Shown: positions 58,444 to 64,000 of the stretch, one piece after another
Layout of the letters: each line of letters starts with the position of its first letter
Position numbering within the stretch: the first letter of the stretch is position 1
Source: Patiria miniata
Lineage: Eukaryota; Echinodermata; Asteroidea; Valvatida; Asterinidae
NCBI RefSeq assembly: GCF_015706575.1
Contig: NW_024037059.1
Location: 15,723,730-15,787,729 of the forward strand
Length of the DNA stretch: 64,000 nt
Direction of reading: 5' to 3'
Made by a program: the position numbers and the translations under genes
The notes under the pieces: generated by a model
What the model was told of the DNA's origin: nothing
Databases searched by the model: none
Seen by the model: only the letters and a program-made list of their open reading frames with translations

Positions 58444-58501
58444 GCCAAGAATTATATCTTCCCGAGAGGCAGTTTCAACCGCAAGGAGGGACTTTGGATT
58501 T
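58444..58501 (+). other. Candidate 58-nt exon on the strand opposite TBC1D19-like
   Basis: A strong acceptor (TCTCTTGCTTTGCAG ending 58443) and a strong donor (GTAAGTAT from 58502) bracket 58 nt. All three plus frames are open; one reads AKNYIFPRGSFNRKEGLWI. No neighbouring plus-strand exon was recognised, so it could belong to an unseen nested gene, an antisense noncoding RNA, or be a chance pair of sites. Product unknown. Confidence 0.3.
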
Positions 58502-60275
58502 GTAAGTATAACACACATTTCACTATTCTATAGACTTACTATCTTTATTTCTAATAAAGTATCATACATTGTGCAAGTGTGTTGTGTAAAAAAAAGCTTG
58601 GTCCACTAAAAAGTTCTTTTTATATTATTACCCTTGACTGGTAAGTTTAAAGTGATTCTTACAGCCACTTCAATAGTTTTGGCACAAATTTGGCTGGACT
58701 GTAGCTGCAGATATACAACATCTAAGGTCATTATCCCTGGTGAATATTTATGAGCCAAAAGGCCTTATTTTTGGTCAAAGTTCAACTTGATCAGAGAGAT
58801 TTAAAAGACAAAAACTTTCTGCCTCGCACAGTTCAGCTTTGTGGCAGTATTAAAAGAAACATGGGTAGAAAAACACATTTTCTTCTATTTTCTGGTGAAA
58901 AAGCTCTTTTGTGATGGCGTGAATGCCGAGTGAAGAAACCCATTCCCTTCTTGTACAGAAACTGACTCTAAGACTGAGGATGTTTTCATTCTTTCTTAAG
59001 AACATAATTACATGAACAAAACCCGTAACCCCAGCGTAAATTGCACAGCATGAATTCTAATTATTAGGACAATCATGTGTTTTTTTCCGCTATTACTCTA
59101 GGGGCTCTGTTTCTAGACAGATCAAGAATCAAATTAGAGGTACTAATCTTCACAAACCACTGTTAATTGGATTTGCAGATGGATTTGAAGAACAGTTTCT
59201 TTGTGAGAAAGGACAATTTATGGATACAAACGTGAGAGCGGTTTCGTGTTAGTTTACAAATTTCAAAGGAAGGGGGGATATAACACGGCCTCCACGAATG
59301 TGTGTCTCTATTACACCATGCTATCTCTCAATACAGGGAGCACTTTCCTTCATTTTTTGTCGCCAATTATATTTGTCTTTCAGTCATTGCTGAATTTTCT
59401 TTGTGGAAAGTTTCATTGTTGCCCCCCCCCCCCCCAAAAAAAACAGTTCAGAAAAGTTTGAGCAATTTCTTGAAGTGTCAAACTACTTTTGACGTTATAC
59501 TTTTTAACCTAGAGAATACATTTAGCAAAATTCAATATGACATTTCACATCAATGATATGTGTTAATGAGAAAATTCCAGAGAGTATAGTGTGCAAAAAA
59601 ATTATAGATATTTTTATGAGCCATATAAAGCATGGCAAACAAAATATGGCATGCTTATGCCTGGGTTTGAAGCAGAGACTATGCCGAAGTGCGAGTGAGG
59701 TTTTATCATACCTGCCTCCCAGCATTCAAACAAACGTTTCAAATAAAACTGCTACAAAATGTTTACTGACTGGAATGACCTAAAACGTACAAAACAAACA
59801 AATGTACAGGGCCTGATGTTCTGACACATTACTTTCACTCTTGGTTGTTTCTCCAAGAAATACCTGCAGGCTTGAGAAATGAGAAAAGCTTCAAGGCATC
59901 TCTAGGAAAAGAGACACACAAATAGAAACAAGACACATTCTCTGACTTTTCTGGGCATAAACAACCCCCTCGACAAACTGAAGTGGACAGGCATCACATG
60001 TCCAATTCAGACTTTCAAGTTGAAAAGGTTTTACAGTTTTCCTTTTCGGATAAAACCAAAATCATGATGGAATTTCACCAGAAAAAAAAACATGTCGTCT
60101 TTTGATAGCCATCTGTGAACATGGAGCCCCCTAAAAAAATTTCAAGGGCCAATTTGGAAAGCAAACACGGACTACAGGGAGCACTGATCGCAAACGCCGA
60201 GACGTCGCTTAGAGTATGTCGTGCTGCGGATTTGTAAGGCTCTGTTGCTTATCAGTGGGTGAGGGACGTACGTAC
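58502..60275. other. Intronic noncoding DNA
   Basis: Remainder of the intron upstream of the exon at 60276. Another C-run/A-run junction lies at about 59422-59443. No other exon-like segment seen. Confidence 0.5.
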
Positions 60276-60436
60276 CAGCTCATCCAATGTGCGGACTCTA
60301 AAGGGCAGCTGGACGAGTCCCCAGCTCTGGGAACCGCCCACAAACTGGTTCCCCGTGGCGCAGTTGGGATTCTTCAGTGTGATCAGCATGTCCAGGAAGT
60401 CTTTAGGGGCGTACACCGGCCGGAAGGCACTCAGAT
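60276..60436 (-). CDS. TBC1D19: TBC1D19-like gene, upstream internal exon
   Basis: Internal coding exon of a gene resembling animal TBC1D19, a TBC-domain protein of the Rab GTPase-activating family. Read on the minus strand, it follows a pyrimidine-rich acceptor ending in CAG and ends at a CTG/GTACGT donor. The 161 nt complete a split first codon (phase 1 in) and end on a codon boundary (phase 0 out). The translation includes LSAFRPVYAPKDFLDMLI followed by TLKNPN, nearly the same as the FRPVYAPKDFLEVLI/LRNPN segment I recall upstream of the TBC domain in human TBC1D19, and then a WGLVQLPFRVRTLDEL stretch matching the LGLIQVPLKV region. The assignment rests on remembered family sequence, not a search. 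The exon supplying the first base of the split codon was not found between here and the window end, so it probably lies beyond 64000. Confidence 0.88.
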
Positions 60437-61149
60437 CTGTTGGCAGAGGAGGGGAAAATTTTACTCTATAAATGTGCGATATGAAAATGCATCCTCTGTG
60501 CATGATCCCTGATTGTGATTTCATAAGTTCGACATATTGCTTATGTCATTAAGTAACTGTGGCTAAAGTCTTTCCCAGTGACAGTTTTTGGGTGTTAAAA
60601 CTATCCAATATTAACAGTTTTGGGTGTGGCACTCAAATAAATGGTTGTCCAACTTAAAACAAAATTTTTTCCAATGTGTGGGTGACAGTAGGTTAAAACA
60701 GTGCAGCGTGTAGTACAGGTGTTTTTTAATTGTTTATAAATCTGGAGACTCCATTACATGAAATCGATTGACACAAAACATCTGAGGGAACGTAATTATT
60801 TGTATGCAAATTGACAAGTGCAGGGAGACAATTGTTCCATTTTCTAATTGAAATGTTGCAATACAGTGTTTTCCATCTTTTCAAGGATGCCGCCATTAGA
60901 AAAGAATAAATCAATCATTCAAATGCTGATTATATATCACAATTGTCTTTCTGGAGAAGTGGCATCTGTTCTTGTTCGTAATGATGTTTCATATTGATAT
61001 CATATTTAGTGATGCGTGACATAAGAGAAACTTTATGAAACAGTTGAATCATAATTCTAAAATGACGACATTTTTTTTCAGGGACTCAAAATTGTGTGCT
61101 AAAGATTTTATTTCTTCCTATGTGTGTGAGTTTGTCTTACAGTCACTAT

Positions 61150-62160
61150 GTGGACTTGTGAACAAAAGATGTCCACATTATGCAGGTTGTGTTGACGTGA
61201 AGTGGACTAAGCAATGTCCACATAACATTTTGCCCTCTCTGGAAAACAGGTTTAGAGGCAGTTTTGTGTTAGGTGTATCTGTGGCAAAATGAAGAGAAAC
61301 ACTAAAGAGGATCATAGGAAAAAGTTGGATTGAAAGTGTTTTCACAGTGAGAGTAAAATGATTTTTTTCCGAAACCAAGGGAATGTCCACACTAGGTATG
61401 TAACGTAAACGTGTGTGTGTGTGTGTGTGTGTTTTGCATCAAGGACACACATGTGAATCAAAACCAAGTAATTGAGGACAGGAGTCAAATCGAGGATGTC
61501 CTCGATTAGAAAATCTGTACAAAACCAATGGGAATTGTTGCAAAAAAGTTAGTCTAAACAAAGATCGATGAAGAGGAACAATAGAAAATCCTTGATTTAC
61601 ACCATAAATAAATGTGTGGGTTTGATCTGATACACTGTGCCCTCTGGAGACGTGCACACAATAGGGAACAAAAGATTGTATACGTCTCCACAGGGCAATT
61701 TCTATAGATGAATACGTCTCCACAAGGTTTTCACCAAATAGATTTATGGATTTTACTCAAAAACTAGGAATTTCCAAGGTGGGTTGATCCGTCGCAAATG
61801 GAAGCGTTTTAGAAAAGGGATATTAAGTCCGAATTTCAGCCAAGGAAATTAATTCTGGTTAAAATAAGAGCATTTTGAAACTTCACTTTCAAACTCGAAA
61901 ACTTTACTACACGAGAACAAAGAAATGTCTCCACAGTGATACAAATTTCAGTATGTGTGTGTGTGTGTTAGTTTGTTTCTGCATTCAATTGGGGACGTTG
62001 AACAATAGAGGACAATAGGGTCCCCAATCTCTGAGAGGTCCCCAATTTGGATTCGTGTACAAAACATATGGGAGGTCTTCCCAAAAAGTTAAAGTACAAA
62101 CAAAAGAGGGACAATAGGGGGTCCCTGACTGCAGGCAAATACACACTTGGGTGTGTGGGG
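61150..62160. repeat. Diverged repeat region rich in GTCCACA/GTCCCCA and GTGTGT
   Basis: Two diverged direct repeats are visible at about 61470-61620 and 62008-62160. They share GAGGACA, TGTACAAAAC, ATGGGA, CAAAAAGTTA and GAACAATAG/GGACAATAG in the same order, each followed by a GTGTGxG tract. ATGTCCACA and GTCTCCACA words recur outside them. Noncoding as far as I can tell. Confidence 0.5.
61411..61432. repeat. (GT)11 microsatellite
   Basis: Uninterrupted GT dinucleotide run. A second shorter (GT)n tract lies at about 61953-61968 in the parallel part of the diverged repeat at 61150-62160. Confidence 0.95.
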
Positions 62161-64000
62161 GGTTTTTTGGTTAGTTTGTTTTTGCTTTTGTTTTTTGCTC
62201 ACCAGAAGAGAGCACATTTCAAGATGCTTTCTAAATTGTTCCCAAGATGTTGAGTATTTTGACATAGACATGGATTTTGTTCCAGAGTTTCAACAAATTG
62301 ACATCGGGGAGTTCATGCAGCAGTGGTTTTCCAAGAGGCAGAAAGTGATTGGAAACTTGCATTAGCTTAAACATGTTCAAATAAACCTGGCGTACAAATT
62401 TGACTTGCTGGGACAGTGCACAATTGTCGACGGCTTGCCTAAACAAGCATTCACACCCCCACACAAAGCGAAATCAATTTATAAACTAAACAGATTCCAT
62501 TCTAGCTGAAATCTGACACCTCACAGATACACATTAAAAAAAAAAAAATCTCCAAAATGACTGTTTTTCTTAATGCAAGATATCCATTTAGCCGTCGCTG
62601 GTTAAACACTCTAGACAAACATTGGAAGGGCTACTAATTTCCGTCTTTCTGCGGCGCAGCGTTTGAATTCATTCGCGTCAACACCTCTGTTGCTGATTGT
62701 GCGAATGCACGAACCATTCGGAACCCTGGACAAATGCACTTGCCGCTACAGCTGTGTCTGGCATTGGTGCACTCTCGGCTTCACTTCACATTCAGATGGA
62801 AATGTAAAAATGTGAACTCTGAAACTCCGTCTTGAGTACATTCAATGCTTGAAATTAACGTCGGTAAAGGGCGAAACTCAATTTGAAATTTGCATCCACG
62901 ATGCAATACGTCATCGTACAAGTCTCTAACCGCGGTACTTTCTATACCATAAGTCTTCTTTAATCTTGTTTTAATTTTTTGTGCTGGTCCCTGAGGGTCA
63001 GTCTAGTGTCCTGACTCTCACTAACCGACTGACTGTCACTTATAAATTAGACTCCTCAGACCAAAATGTCTGTGACTAGCTTTACTAGTCTCACCTCGTC
63101 TTGTTTTTTAATGAAGTGCATTTCATGTCATGCAATTCATTCAGATCTGAGAATGCAGTCTAAGTAACAAAATACAAACCGCCAACTACATGCATGAAAA
63201 GAATAAAGTTAGGCCGTCATCCAGATGAATCATCCATCAGTGAATGTACTATTCGCAAGAAAATAAGCCATCACAAGGCTGACTGAATCCGTTTGATTAA
63301 CTTTATTAAAATGAAACGTTATAACCAGCACTAATTCTCAAGACAAAACAAACAGCACAGATCACGAACACTAATACATTGACTGATGCTACACTTTGGA
63401 TACGGCAATCTCTGTAACATTCACACAGAGTTCTTAACGAGAATCGACGTTTCTGTTAGAAACCTAAATCCTCTGAAATCCTCTTCCACATTTTCTGCGT
63501 TTTTGTCTTTCAAGGCCCATTAAGTCCCCCGCGCAGCCAAAGTGATGTTCTCGAGTTCTAGTTTGGAAAATCTGGGTTAAATGCACTTTGCGGCTGGCAG
63601 AAAATATAAATTGTTCAATTACATCAGCCTGAAAAAGTAATGAGCAGCGAAAACACTCCACGTGTCGAGTGCTTTGCAAGCCCCCGCAGTTTGTCCGGAA
63701 ATCTGGTTGTCGAAATCTATTTCAGAAGCGACAGATCCCCGATCACTTTAATCAGCGCTCGCCGAGTGAGCTGGATGTTTCGCGAGTGTAGCATTGATGG
63801 GAGAACATGCTGTGACACGGGAAAGAAGAGAACTAGGGATGGGGATATTTTGACAAAGGCAGGACATTTTCAGATTTTTATTAAGATGGTTTTGTTTCTC
63901 AGCAGGGAGTCATGACAGGATGTGACTTTGCTTCATGTTGAATGTGTTCTGGGTTTTCTCATGTTTGCTGCTGTGATAATGTTTGGGAGCTGATGGTTAT
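62161..64000. other. Noncoding end of window
   Basis: No TBC1D19-like upstream exon found. A plus frame ending at 62365 contains DVEYFDIDMDFVPEFQQIDIGEF after an acceptor-like TTTGCTCACCAG (62203); it looks protein-like but matches nothing I know. GC-richer blocks at about 62580-62790 and 63460-63830 may be regulatory. Confidence 0.4.

Noticed and set aside
63070-63180. Upstream TBC1D19-like exon with GAG/GTGAGA donor
   Set aside because: The frame with the phase needed to join 60436 contains a stop immediately upstream and shows no similarity to the protein.
1-64000. LTR retroelement, retrovirus or Polinton copies
   Set aside because: No long terminal repeats, no protease, polymerase, integrase, capsid or envelope-like sequence recognised anywhere in the window.

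Overview
This window looks like nuclear DNA from an animal with large introns, most likely a marine invertebrate and probably a deuterostome such as a lancelet, hemichordate or echinoderm. The clues are an overall AT-rich composition, dispersed TACATGTA and GTACCGGTAC words, tRNA-headed SINEs with a Deu-like central domain, spliced metazoan exons, a piggyBac-like transposon, and many short non-autonomous DNA transposons. The species cannot be fixed from sequence alone. Almost all of the window is intronic or intergenic; most short open frames in it are chance or repeat-derived.

The one host gene I can name is a TBC1D19-like gene on the minus strand. Three consecutive exons (60276-60436, 56505-56577, 50690-50841) join with matching phases and read continuously into the first TBC (Rab-GAP) motif. 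Its introns here are 3.7 and 5.7 kb and hold a 58-nt exon-like segment on the opposite strand (58444-58501), an 11-bp minisatellite, a 450-bp foldback repeat and a TTAA-flanked MITE. Earlier and later exons were not found in the window.

The second certain gene belongs to a mobile element. A structurally complete piggyBac-like transposon spans 38676-42746, with TTAA at both ends, perfect 10-bp terminal inverted repeats, AGTACT-rich subterminal repeats, a TATA box, and an intact 824-residue transposase with all four catalytic aspartates.

The remainder is a dense set of small repeats. There are three copies of one hAT-type MITE, each with a perfect 8-bp target duplication (17232-17499, 18689-18996, 35470-35746). 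There are three copies of a TTAA-flanked, possibly Kolobok-type MITE with a conserved central palindrome (36139-36653, 49448-49962, 51720-52229), and one member of a second TTAA family (45753-46289). Two or three Deu-type SINEs, LINE 3' tails, two minisatellites, several local tandem duplications and a tRNA-like 90-bp hairpin (37515-37604) complete the set. No LTR element, retrovirus, Polinton, rRNA gene, bona fide tRNA gene or CRISPR array was seen.

Between the repeats lie several higher-complexity, GC-richer blocks (for example 14040-14560, 22520-22720, 26280-26460, 27180-27840, 34020-34640, 43720-44000, 52660-53240). They look like candidate conserved regulatory DNA, but conservation cannot be judged from one genome.
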